Origin: Pseudomonas fluorescens
GTDB lineage: Bacteria; Pseudomonadota; Gammaproteobacteria; Pseudomonadales; Pseudomonadaceae
DNA: 64,000 nt
Direction of reading: 5' to 3'
Assembly: GCF_003732425.1 (NCBI RefSeq)
Contig: NZ_MOBX01000016.1
Location: 62,001 to 126,000 of the forward strand
The notes under the pieces are model-generated. The model did not search any database. It worked only from the letters and a program-made list of their open reading frames with translations, and was not told where the DNA came from. Positions 8,213 through 18,111 of this stretch are shown one piece after another. The position numbers and the translations under genes are program-made. Within the stretch, counting starts at the first letter, position 1. Each line of letters starts with the position of its first letter.

Positions 8213-9344
8213 TCTGCCGCCCAAGCCCGAGGTCGGCCTGCCGCTTTGGCTGCTCGCCGAGCTGACCTACCGCTGCCCGCTGCAGTGCCCGTACTGCTCC
8301 AATCCACTGGATTTTGCCGAGCAGGGCAAAGAGCTGAGCACCGAACAGTGGATCAAGGTGTTCCGCGAGGCGCGGGAGATGGGTGCGGCGCAACTGGGCT
8401 TTTCCGGGGGCGAGCCGCTGGTGCGTCAGGACCTTGCCGAGTTGATTCATGAAGCGCGGCAATTGGGTTTTTATACCAACCTGATCACCTCCGGTATCGG
8501 TCTGACCGAGCAGAAGATCAGCGATTTCAAGAAGGCTGGTCTGGATCACATCCAGATCAGTTTCCAGGCCAGCGACGAACAGGTGAACAACCTGCTCGCT
8601 GGCTCGAAAAAGGCGTTTGCGCAGAAACTGGAAATGGCTCGTGCAGTAAAGGCCCACGGCTATCCGATGGTGCTGAACTTCGTCACCCATCGGCACAACA
8701 TCGACAAGATCGACCGCATTATCGAACTGTGTATTGCGCTGGAGGCCGACTTTGTCGAACTCGCCACCTGCCAGTTCTACGGCTGGGCGCAGCTCAACCG
8801 TGTCGGCCTGCTGCCAACCAAAGAGCAACTGGTGCGCGCCGAACGCATCACCAACGAATACCGCGCCAAACTGGAAGCCGAAGGGCATCCATGCAAGCTG
8901 ATTTTCGTCACCCCGGATTACTACGAAGAACGCCCGAAAGCCTGCATGAACGGCTGGGGCAGTATCTTTCTGACCGTCACCCCGGACGGCACCGCCCTGC
9001 CCTGCCATGGCGCTCGACAGCTGCCGGTGCAATTTCCCAATGTGCGCGATCACAGCATGCAGCACATCTGGTATGACTCGTTCGGCTTCAACCGCTTCCG
9101 CGGTTACGACTGGATGCCCGAGCCGTGCCGCTCCTGCGACGAGAAAGAAAAAGACTTCGGCGGCTGCCGCTGCCAGGCGTTCATGCTCACCGGCGATGCG
9201 AGCAATGCTGACCCGGTGTGCAGCAAATCCGAACATCACGGCGTGATTCTCAAGGCCCGCGAAGAAGCCGAGACTGCCACTCAAACCATCGAACAACTGG
9301 CCTTCCGCAATGAACGAAACTCGCGCCTCATCGCCAAAGGCTGA
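8184..9344 (+). CDS. pqqE: PqqA peptide cyclase PqqE (radical SAM/SPASM)
   Basis: A radical SAM enzyme that forms the C-C bond between Glu16 and Tyr20 of PqqA. From the chosen GTG start (386 aa) the cluster motif is Cys31-x3-Cys35-x2-Cys38 (CPLQCPYC). FSGGEPLV is the SAM-binding segment. The C-terminal SPASM cysteines (CMNGWGS, PCHGARQL, PCRSCDEKE, GGCRCQAF) would hold auxiliary Fe-S clusters. GTG 8184 is chosen because GGAGG at 8173-8177 lies 6 nt upstream and the protein then has family length. A longer reading frame upstream overlaps pqqD entirely and is not credible as coding. Confidence 0.94.
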   Translation: MRSTGSPLTDLPPKPEVGLPLWLLAELTYRCPLQCPYCSNPLDFAEQGKELSTEQWIKVFREAREMGAAQLGFSGGEPLVRQDLAELIHEARQLGFYTNLITSGIGLTEQKISDFKKAGLDHIQISFQASDEQVNNLLAGSKKAFAQKLEMARAVKAHGYPMVLNFVTHRHNIDKIDRIIELCIALEADFVELATCQFYGWAQLNRVGLLPTKEQLVRAERITNEYRAKLEAEGHPCKLIFVTPDYYEERPKACMNGWGSIFLTVTPDGTALPCHGARQLPVQFPNVRDHSMQHIWYDSFGFNRFRGYDWMPEPCRSCDEKEKDFGGCRCQAFMLTGDASNADPVCSKSEHHGVILKAREEAETATQTIEQLAFRNERNSRLIAKG

Positions 9345-11121
9345 GCCTTTCAGCGCCTCGCAAGCCGTCGCTGCCGGCATGGATTTCGCCGAACTGCAAC
9401 TCGATGCCAACGGGCTGTTCTGGAATGAATACCGCCCGGAAGATGCCGCGTGCCGGATCTGGCATTGGCGTGATGGCGTGGCGAATTGTCTGACACCAGA
9501 TGGTTTCAGCGTGCGCAGTCGCGTGTACGAATATGGCGGTGGTGCTTTTTGTCTGACGCCCGATGGGGTGGTTTTCGTTGCTGAGGCGGATCAGCAGTTG
9601 TATCACCAGGCGCTGAGTGGTGAGCCAGAGGCGCTGACGTCGGGAGAGTGCCGTTATGGCGATCTCCATTTTGCTTTCGGCCAGGTTCTGGCGGTGGAAG
9701 AACAGCAGGATCAACATCGACTCATAGCGATTGATCTGGCTGACGGTGTGCGGCATTTGTTGGCTGAGGGCGCGGATTTTTATGCGGCGCCAACCCTCAG
9801 CCCGGATGGCCAGCGCTTGGCGTGGATCGAGTGGAGCCGACCGCATCAGCCGTGGACGTCGACCCGGTTGATGGTGGCCAAGCGTTCAACTGGTGGCGCT
9901 TTTAATGCGCCGCGATGCATTGCCGGTGCTGAGCTTGAAGAATCCATTCAACAACCGCGCTTCGATGCCGAAGGTCGCCTGTATTGCCTGACCGATCGCG
10001 GTGGATTCTGGCAACCGTGGATAGAGACTGCCGACGGTTTGAAACCCATGCCCGCTGCGCCGGCCGATCATGCACCCGCGCCGTGGCAACTGGGCGGCTG
10101 CACCTGGTTACCGGTTGGCGATTCGTTTATCGCCAGTTGGAGCGAAGGCGGTTTTGGTCGCCTGACCCTCGGTGATGAAGACTTCACCGGCGACTACAGC
10201 CGCTTCCGTCATCTCGCTTTGGATGCACAATTTATCTACTGCATTGCCGCCTCGCCGATCAGCCCTGCAGCGGTCATCGCCATTGATCGGGCAACGCGCA
10301 AAGTGAATGTACTGGCCGGTGGCGTAGCGCCCTTGCCCGCAGAACGTATCAGCCGTCCGCAAACACTGCGTTATCCAAGCGGTTCAGGCGAAGCGCACGG
10401 GTTCTTTTATCCGGCCATGAGCGCCGAGACAAAACCACCGCTGGTGGTGTTCATCCACGGCGGCCCGACATCGGCATGCTACCCGATGCTCGACCCGCGC
10501 ATTCAATACTGGACGCAACGCGGCTTTGCCGTGGCCGATCTCAACTATCGCGGCAGCAGCGGTTATGGCCGCAACTATCGGCAGGCCTTGCATCTGAGCT
10601 GGGGCGAGGTGGATGTCGAGGATGCTTGCGCCGTGGTGAGCTATCTTGCCGAACGGGGTTTGATCGACGGTGATCGCGCGTTCATTCGTGGCGGCAGCGC
10701 GGGCGGTTACACAACGTTATGTGCACTGGCGTTCAAGCAAGTCTTCCGCGCTGGCGCGAGTTTGTACGGTGTCAGCGACCCAGTGGCGCTCGGCCGGGCA
10801 ACGCACAAATTTGAAGGTGATTATCTGGACTGGTTGATCGGCGATCCCCAGCAAGACGCCGAACGCTACGCTGCCCGCACACCTTTGCTGCACGCGAGCA
10901 ACATCCGCGTGCCGGTGATTTTCTTTCAGGGTGAACTGGACGCTGTCGTAGTCCCGCAACAGACCCGCGACATGGTCACGGCGCTGGCGCAGAACGGCAT
11001 CCCGGTCGAAGCGCATTACTACCCCGACGAACGCCACGGCTTCCGCCGCGCTGCCAATCAGGCGCATGCGCTGGAAAAGGAATGGGGATTCTATCGGCGG
11101 GTGATGGGGCTCGCAGACTGA
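9310..11121 (+). CDS. pqqM: S9 prolyl-oligopeptidase-like peptidase of the pqq operon (PqqM; PqqH in PAO1 naming)
   Basis: A 603-residue serine peptidase with an N-terminal beta-propeller-like region and a C-terminal alpha/beta hydrolase domain (about residues 350-600). The nucleophile lies in GGSAGGY, the catalytic aspartate in GELDAVVVPQQ and the histidine in DERHGFRR. It overlaps the pqqE 3' end by 35 nt, so it belongs to the pqq transcript. Such peptidases follow pqqE in several pseudomonads and are suspected to help degrade the PqqA backbone. That role is inference, and its substrate is not shown by the sequence. Confidence 0.88.
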   Translation: MNETRASSPKAEPFSASQAVAAGMDFAELQLDANGLFWNEYRPEDAACRIWHWRDGVANCLTPDGFSVRSRVYEYGGGAFCLTPDGVVFVAEADQQLYHQALSGEPEALTSGECRYGDLHFAFGQVLAVEEQQDQHRLIAIDLADGVRHLLAEGADFYAAPTLSPDGQRLAWIEWSRPHQPWTSTRLMVAKRSTGGAFNAPRCIAGAELEESIQQPRFDAEGRLYCLTDRGGFWQPWIETADGLKPMPAAPADHAPAPWQLGGCTWLPVGDSFIASWSEGGFGRLTLGDEDFTGDYSRFRHLALDAQFIYCIAASPISPAAVIAIDRATRKVNVLAGGVAPLPAERISRPQTLRYPSGSGEAHGFFYPAMSAETKPPLVVFIHGGPTSACYPMLDPRIQYWTQRGFAVADLNYRGSSGYGRNYRQALHLSWGEVDVEDACAVVSYLAERGLIDGDRAFIRGGSAGGYTTLCALAFKQVFRAGASLYGVSDPVALGRATHKFEGDYLDWLIGDPQQDAERYAARTPLLHASNIRVPVIFFQGELDAVVVPQQTRDMVTALAQNGIPVEAHYYPDERHGFRRAANQAHALEKEWGFYRRVMGLAD

Positions 11122-11137
11122 AATCTGCGGCGCCCAA

Positions 11138-11214
11138 TTCGCTAGCAGGCTAGCTCCCACAGGTTTTTTGTGTTGATAACACGATCAAATGTGGGAGCGA
11201 GCCTGCTCGCGAAA
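11138..11214. repeat. Family A repeat pair
   Basis: Two inverted family A units (GCTAGCAGGCTAGCTCCCACA and TGTGGGAGCGAGCCTGCTCGCGAA types) flank about 30 nt. It sits in the convergent gap between pqqM and the Pmp3-like gene. The arms are not identical: one reads CTAGC where the other reads CGAGC. Confidence 0.85.
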
Positions 11215-11238
11215 GCTATCTACGTGGCGCTGCAGAAA

Positions 11239-11397
11239 CTAGCGCTTGGCGATGATATACACCGCATGCACGATCCCCGGAATATACCCGCACAGCGTCA
11301 GCAGAATGTTCAACCAGAACGCCCCGCCAAACCCGACCTGCAGAAACACACCCAGCGGCGGCAACAGAATGGCGATGATGATGCGAATGAAGTCCAT
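11239..11397 (-). CDS. YqaE/Pmp3-family small membrane protein
   Basis: A 52-residue hydrophobic protein (MDFIRIIIAILLPPLGVFLQ then VGFGGAFWLNILLTLCGYIPGIVHAVYIIAKR) with two transmembrane helices around the family signature LPPLGVF and the GYIPGIVHAVY turn. Eukaryotic Pmp3 homologues affect membrane potential and salt tolerance. The bacterial role is not established. AGGAG lies 7 nt before the ATG. A perfect 6-bp palindrome (GGCTCA-CA-TGAGCC, 11421-11434) lies just upstream and could be an operator. Confidence 0.93.
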   Translation of the reverse strand: MDFIRIIIAILLPPLGVFLQVGFGGAFWLNILLTLCGYIPGIVHAVYIIAKR

Positions 11398-11506
11398 GGG
11401 TCAGCTCCTGAATGGGGGTTGGCTCACATGAGCCATACAAGCTAATCGACCCGCGCCGTTCGTCAGGGTTCAGTGCAACTGCCATTTGATCGCCACCACC
11501 CCATAC

Positions 11507-11547
11507 AAAAAAACGCCCCACGCCAAAAGAATCAGGCGTGGGGCGTG
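11507..11547 (-). terminator. Intrinsic terminator of the aminotransferase gene
   Basis: A 12-bp stem (ACGCCCCACGCC with GGCGTGGGGCGT) and 10-nt loop are followed on the minus strand by a T-run (seven A on the plus strand). It lies about 45 nt past the stop codon of the minus-strand gene ending at 11594. Confidence 0.88.
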
Positions 11548-11593
11548 CGTTATACCGCGAGACGGTTCTGGAAACAGGCAGGAAAACTTCAGC

Positions 11594-12877
11594 TCAGACG
11601 GCAATCCCCTTGCGGCATTGCAGTTGCGCGGTGCGCACTCGCGAGAACGCGCGGCCCAGGCGCAGGAGCATTTCATCGATGTTGGTTTTGCTCACGGTGA
11701 GGGCAGGGGTGAAGCGCAAACAGTTGGCTTGCGGGGCGTAGAGCAACAAACCTTCGTGCAGGGCGGCGTGGACCACGGCCTCAGCGGAATCGTCCGACAG
11801 GGTCAGTCCGTAGAACAGGCCCTGGCCGCGCAATTCACCGTGGTCGTAGCGGTTTGCCAATCGGGCCAGTCCTTCGCGCAGATGCTGGCCGTTGTCGTTG
11901 ACCTGCTGCAGGAAACTGCGGTCGTGCACGCTGTCGAGCACCACCAGCCCCGCCGCGGTCATCAGTGCGTTGCCGTGATGAGTGCCGCCGAGTTCGCCAG
12001 CGTCGAAACAGCATGCCTTGCCCCGCGCCAGCAGCGCCGCCAAGGGCACACCGCCGCCCAGGCCTTTGCCGAGCACGACGATATCGGCGCGTACGCCGTA
12101 AGACTGTTCGGCGAGCAAGGTGCCACAACGGCCGATGCCGGTTTGTACTTCGTCCAGAATCAGCAAAATGCCCAATTCACGGCACAACCGCTCAACACCT
12201 TTGAGGTAATGCTCGGTCGCCGGCACCACCCCGGCGTCGCTCTGGATCGGCTCAAGCATGATCGCCACGGTTTGCGCATCGACCGTCGCGTGGAGCGCCG
12301 GCAAGTCATTGAACGGCACCAGATCGAAACCCGGCAACAACGGCGCAAAACGATTGTGCAGATTGCAACTGTCCGACGCAGAAATCGTCGCCAGACTGCG
12401 GCCATGACAGCCTTGCTTCGCCACAATGATTCGCGAAGCGCCGCCACGATGCAGTTGGCCCCATTTGCGCGCCAGTTTGATCGCCGCTTCACAGGCTTCG
12501 CTGCCGCTGTTGAGCAGATAGGCCTGATCGCTGGAGGTGCTGGCGCACAGCCGTTCAGCGAGGCTGAGCATGCCGCGATTGTGCAGATTGAAGCCGGGAT
12601 TGATCAGCGCCTGCGCCTGGCTGGCAATCGCTTTGACCAGCGCTGATGGGCTGTGGCCAAGACTGTTGGCGCCACCGGCCTGGGAAAAATCGAGGTACGC
12701 GCGGTCATTGCTGTCCCACAGCCACGAACCCTGACCACGCACGAACACCTGTTGCGGCCGTTCGACGCTGGGCATCAGGCGCTCGGAGCTAAGATTTTCG
12801 TTGATATCAGAGGGATCAGCCTCAAAAGCGAGGTCATCGAGACTCGGCGTCTGGCGCCGCAAACTGAACAGATTCAT
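11594..12877 (-). CDS. Class III PLP-dependent aminotransferase
   Basis: A 427-residue cytosolic aminotransferase of the acetylornithine/ornithine/GABA type. The PLP-binding lysine is Lys271 (VVLGKGLGGGVPL), the pyridine-contact acid is in LILDEVQTGIGR (Asp242-Glu243), and the phosphate-binding loop is LLNSGSEACEAAI. The first 40 residues (MNLFSLRRQTPSLDDLAFEA) are an extension not usual in ArgD. The amino donor cannot be read from sequence. It is divergent from a LysR regulator across a 169-bp gap, suggesting substrate-responsive control. argD is an alternative name I do not favour because no arginine genes are nearby. Confidence 0.85.
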   Translation of the reverse strand: MNLFSLRRQTPSLDDLAFEADPSDINENLSSERLMPSVERPQQVFVRGQGSWLWDSNDRAYLDFSQAGGANSLGHSPSALVKAIASQAQALINPGFNLHNRGMLSLAERLCASTSSDQAYLLNSGSEACEAAIKLARKWGQLHRGGASRIIVAKQGCHGRSLATISASDSCNLHNRFAPLLPGFDLVPFNDLPALHATVDAQTVAIMLEPIQSDAGVVPATEHYLKGVERLCRELGILLILDEVQTGIGRCGTLLAEQSYGVRADIVVLGKGLGGGVPLAALLARGKACCFDAGELGGTHHGNALMTAAGLVVLDSVHDRSFLQQVNDNGQHLREGLARLANRYDHGELRGQGLFYGLTLSDDSAEAVVHAALHEGLLLYAPQANCLRFTPALTVSKTNIDEMLLRLGRAFSRVRTAQLQCRKGIAV

Positions 12878-13046
12878 TGAAAAACACCGCGTTTAAGGTG
12901 TTTTGAACTGCCTATGCAAACACTGTCGAAGCGAACGCTATTCATCGCGCTTTCTGGCCCTGTAAGCCTTGTGAATGCGGTTAGACTAGGCTCATGAAGG
13001 CTTGCGGGCCATTTCGATTTCCCAGCATTTTCGATAAGCGTTACTT

Positions 13047-13961
13047 ATGGATTTCAAACAACTGCGTTATTTCGTCGCGGTCTACGAAGAAGGCCATGTC
13101 GGCCGCGCCGCTGAGCGCCTGTCGATCTCGCAACCGGCGCTGTCGCAGCAGATCCGCCAACTTGAGCAGAACCTCGACGTCACCCTGTTCGAACGCAGCA
13201 GCAAACGCCTGCTGCCCACCCTTGCCGCGCACACGTTGTACAACCACGCCTTGCCGTTGCTCGACGGACTGCAGCGGGCACGTGAGGCGTTGGGCAACTT
13301 CAAGGGCCAGGCCTTGCGCACGCTGGCAATCGGCGTGCTGCAAACGGTTCACACCAGTCTCGTCCCGCAAATGCTCGAGCGGGTGCGCAAGGCACAGCCA
13401 CATTTGGTGGTGCAGATCTATGAATTGACTGGACTTGAGATCGAACGGCGATTGCTCAACGGTTCTTTGGACATCGGCATCAGCTACCTGCCGCCGCGCC
13501 AACCCGGCCTGCACGGCGTGATGCTCTACGAAGATGAGCTGACGCTGGTCATCCCGGCGGATCATCCGCTGCGTGAATTCAAGAAAGTTTCGATGCGCCA
13601 GGCGGCTGAATTGCCCATGTTGCTGTTGGGCGAAGAGTTTCAGATCCGCCAGATCTGGCAGGCGCAACTGACCGCGCTCGGGCGTCGCCCGCAAGTGCAG
13701 GCCGAGCTGAACAACATGGTGGGGATTCTCGACAGCCTGCCGCACACCAAGCTGGCGACGGTGCTGCCGGGGCGTTCGCAAAAGGAGTACGACGATCAGG
13801 ATCTGCTGTGGAAACCGCTGAGCGAACCACGGGTGCCGCTAAAGGTGGGTCTGGTGTGTCGTGATGTGCAACGCCAGCAGGCGTCTTTGGCGTTACTGCG
13901 GACGCTGCTCGAAGAAGTGATGGAGCGTGAGGTGAGACCGGCGCTGGATCCCTTGGCCTGA
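13047..13961 (+). CDS. LysR-family transcriptional regulator
   Basis: A 304-residue LysR-type regulator. The N-terminal winged HTH (DFKQLRYFVAVYEEGHVGRA, ERLSISQPALSQQIRQLE) is followed by a linker helix and a periplasmic-binding-protein-like effector domain (from about residue 92, LAIGVLQTVHTSLVP). The domain resembles the CynR/CbbR/BenM side of the family. It is transcribed divergently from the class III aminotransferase and most likely controls that gene and itself. The effector is unknown. The start ATG 13047 opens with the typical MDFKQLRYF but has only a weak upstream ribosome site. Confidence 0.88.
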   Translation: MDFKQLRYFVAVYEEGHVGRAAERLSISQPALSQQIRQLEQNLDVTLFERSSKRLLPTLAAHTLYNHALPLLDGLQRAREALGNFKGQALRTLAIGVLQTVHTSLVPQMLERVRKAQPHLVVQIYELTGLEIERRLLNGSLDIGISYLPPRQPGLHGVMLYEDELTLVIPADHPLREFKKVSMRQAAELPMLLLGEEFQIRQIWQAQLTALGRRPQVQAELNNMVGILDSLPHTKLATVLPGRSQKEYDDQDLLWKPLSEPRVPLKVGLVCRDVQRQQASLALLRTLLEEVMEREVRPALDPLA

Positions 13962-13982
13962 TCACTTTTCTTCGGGCAAAAG

Positions 13983-14006
13983 AAAACCCCGCCGAAGCGG
14001 GGCTTT
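13983..14006 (-). terminator. Intrinsic terminator (GCGGGG stem)
   Basis: CCCCGC-CGAA-GCGGGG forms a tight 6-bp tetraloop hairpin. Read on the minus strand it is followed by TTTTCTTTT, so it best fits termination of the dehydrogenase gene that ends at 14189. In the plus direction (for lysR) only CTTT follows. It may work both ways. Confidence 0.6.
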
Positions 14007-14151
14007 GCAGACTGTTTCCCTGACATCCATTTCACTCCGCCACCCTGGCAGAATCCTACGTGTCCGTGTTGTTGCTTTGCGCTTCCTGCGCGACGTCCAT
14101 GAAATGTAGATTAGCCGTGGATCCAATCTACGCATATGGGAGAACAGCAGC

Positions 14152-14181
14152 ACGTCATGTAAGACAATGCTTACATGACGT
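14152..14181. other. Perfect 12-bp inverted repeat
   Basis: ACGTCATGTAAG, 6-nt loop, CTTACATGACGT. It lies 7 nt beyond the stop codon of the acyl-CoA dehydrogenase gene. It has no T-run on either strand, so it is either a 3'-end-stabilising hairpin or a protein-binding palindrome. Confidence 0.6.
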
Positions 14182-14188
14182 CATCGCA

Positions 14189-15967
<1,779 letters not shown>

Positions 15968-16124
15968 GGCAAACCTCGCAAGATCTAAACAGGTGATTCG
16001 TGGAATGGTGTTTTCGTTGAGCCTGAGTGTACCTCAACAACTTTTGCGACACATAGGGTCAACCGGTGACCGATTTGTTATTTTTAGTCACCCAAAAATA
16101 TCCTGCCTGGGCTCAAGGAAAATA

Positions 16125-16214
16125 TGTGGCGAGGGAGCTTGCTCCCGCTTGAGTGCGCAGCACTCACCGATTGGGGCCGCTACGCAGCCCAGCGCGAGCG
16201 AGCTCGCTCGCCAC
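16125..16214. repeat. Family C repeat pair
   Basis: TGTGGCGAGGGAGCTTGCTCCCG at one end and GCGCGAGCGAGCTCGCTCGCCAC at the other, inverted, lie between two acyl-CoA dehydrogenase genes. Confidence 0.8.
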
Positions 16215-16224
16215 GAGGACAATG

Positions 16225-18021
16225 TCAGAGGGCAAACATCTGCGCCGGCAGTTTCATCAAGCAATCACTTCCCGCCTCAATCGCCGCCCGATGCGCTGCC
16301 GTACGCGGCAATAGGCGCTTGAAGTAAAACTCGCACGTCGCCAATTTACCCCGCAGGTAATCCGCCTCACCCTCGCCAGCCTCCAGTTGCGCCTGCGCCA
16401 CCAGTGCCATGCGCAGCCAGAGATAGCCGAGGATGATGTAACCGCTGTACATCAGGTAATCCACCGATGCCGCGCCCACTTCATCCGGGTTCTTCATCGC
16501 CGCCATCCCGACTTTCATGGTCAGGTCGCCCCACTGCTGGTTCAACTCATTGAGCTGTGCAACGAAACTGCCCAGTTGTGGGTGTTCGGCGTTGGCCGCG
16601 CAGAACTTGTGGACGATTTTGGTGAAACCGCGCAGCAACTTGCCCTGACTGCCCAGCACCTTGCGCCCCAGCAGGTCCAGCGCCTGTATGCCGTTGGTGC
16701 CTTCGTAAATCGGCGCAATCCGACAGTCGCGAACCAACTGCTCCATGCCCCACTCACGAATGAAGCCGTGACCACCGAACACTTGCATGCCGTGGTTGGT
16801 CACTTCCAGGCCGGTGTCGGTCATGAACGCCTTGCAGATCGGCGTGAGGAACGCCAACAGGTCTTCGGCCTCCTGACGCGCCTCGGCATCGCTGCTCAGA
16901 TGCGCGACATCGAGCAACTGCGCGGTGAAGTAGGTCAGCGCGCGGTTGCCTTCGTTGAAAGCTTTCATGGTCAGCAGCATGCGCCGCACGTCCGGGTGGA
17001 CGATGATCGGGTCGGCAGGTTTATCCGGGGCTTTGGCGCCGGTCAGCGAGCGCATCTGCAAGCGATCGTTGGCGTATTTGATTGCGCCCTGGAAGCTTGC
17101 TTCGCCCAGACATAAACCTTGCATACCAGTGCCGAGCCGCGCGTGGTTCATCATGGTGAACATGCAGTTCAGGCCCTTGTTCGGCTCGCCGATCAGGTAG
17201 CCCTTGGCGCCGTCGAAATTGAGCACGCAAGTGGCCGAGGCCTTGATGCCCATTTTGTGTTCGATCGAACCGCAGGACACGCCGTTGCGTTCGCCCGCCT
17301 CACCTGCAGCGTCCGGCAAGAACTTCGGCACGATAAACAGCGAAATCCCTTTGGTCCCGGCCGGCGCGTCCGGCAGCTTGGCCAACACCAGATGGATGAT
17401 GTTGTCGCTCATGTCGTGCTCGCCGGCAGAGATGAAAATCTTGCTGCCGGTGACCGCATAACTGCCGTCAGCCTGGGGCACAGCGCGGGTCTTGATGATG
17501 CCCAGGTCAGTGCCGCAATGGGCTTCGGTCAGGCACATGGTGCCGGTCCACTGGCCGGCGGTGAGCTTGCTCAGGTAGGTGTCTTTCTGCTCGGCGCTGC
17601 CATGGGCATGGATCGCCGACATCGCGCCGTGGGTCAGGCCCGGGTACATGCCCCAAGACGTGTTGCTGGAGCCGACCATCTCGCTGATCACCAGCCCCAG
17701 CGAACTCGGCAGGCCTTGGCCGCCATAGGTCGGATCGGCCGCCAGACCGTGCCAGCCGCCTTCCACGTATTGTGCGAAGGCTTGCTTGAAGCCTGTAGGC
17801 GTTGTCACCACGCCGTTGTCGAAATGGCAGCCTTCTTCGTCACCGCTGCGATTGAGCGGCGCGAGCACGTTCTCGCAGAACTTCGCGCCCTCTTCGAGGA
17901 TCGCGTTGATCATGTCCGGGCTGGCGTCGTCCGCGCCGAGCGCGGCGTAGTTGCTGTGGAAGTCGAAGACGTGGTCGATCAGAAAGCGCATGTCGCGCAG
18001 GGGAGCTTTGTACTCAGGCAT
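16225..18021 (-). CDS. Acyl-CoA dehydrogenase (long form; PA0507-like)
   Basis: The second of three paralogous acyl-CoA dehydrogenases (598 aa from MPEYKAPLRDMRFLIDHVFD). The family segments are MCLTEAHCGTDLGIIKTRA, FISAGEHDMSDNIIHLVLAK and IYEGTNGIQALDLLGRK. It would oxidise fatty acyl-CoA in beta-oxidation using FAD. The start at 18021 is chosen because GGAG lies 8 nt upstream and the N-terminus then aligns with both paralogues. Open frame extends to 18078 but lacks a ribosome site. It is more similar to the third paralogue (21980-23785) than to the first in these segments (for example HCGTDLG and SAGEHDM). Confidence 0.9.
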   Translation of the reverse strand: MPEYKAPLRDMRFLIDHVFDFHSNYAALGADDASPDMINAILEEGAKFCENVLAPLNRSGDEEGCHFDNGVVTTPTGFKQAFAQYVEGGWHGLAADPTYGGQGLPSSLGLVISEMVGSSNTSWGMYPGLTHGAMSAIHAHGSAEQKDTYLSKLTAGQWTGTMCLTEAHCGTDLGIIKTRAVPQADGSYAVTGSKIFISAGEHDMSDNIIHLVLAKLPDAPAGTKGISLFIVPKFLPDAAGEAGERNGVSCGSIEHKMGIKASATCVLNFDGAKGYLIGEPNKGLNCMFTMMNHARLGTGMQGLCLGEASFQGAIKYANDRLQMRSLTGAKAPDKPADPIIVHPDVRRMLLTMKAFNEGNRALTYFTAQLLDVAHLSSDAEARQEAEDLLAFLTPICKAFMTDTGLEVTNHGMQVFGGHGFIREWGMEQLVRDCRIAPIYEGTNGIQALDLLGRKVLGSQGKLLRGFTKIVHKFCAANAEHPQLGSFVAQLNELNQQWGDLTMKVGMAAMKNPDEVGAASVDYLMYSGYIILGYLWLRMALVAQAQLEAGEGEADYLRGKLATCEFYFKRLLPRTAAHRAAIEAGSDCLMKLPAQMFAL

Positions 18022-18111
18022 GGTGGCTTCTCCGTCAGCAGATTTCTCCAACCTACTGCCGGCCACCACACCCCACAATCATTGTGCAGACGCTGAATGC
18101 GCCGTCATCAC

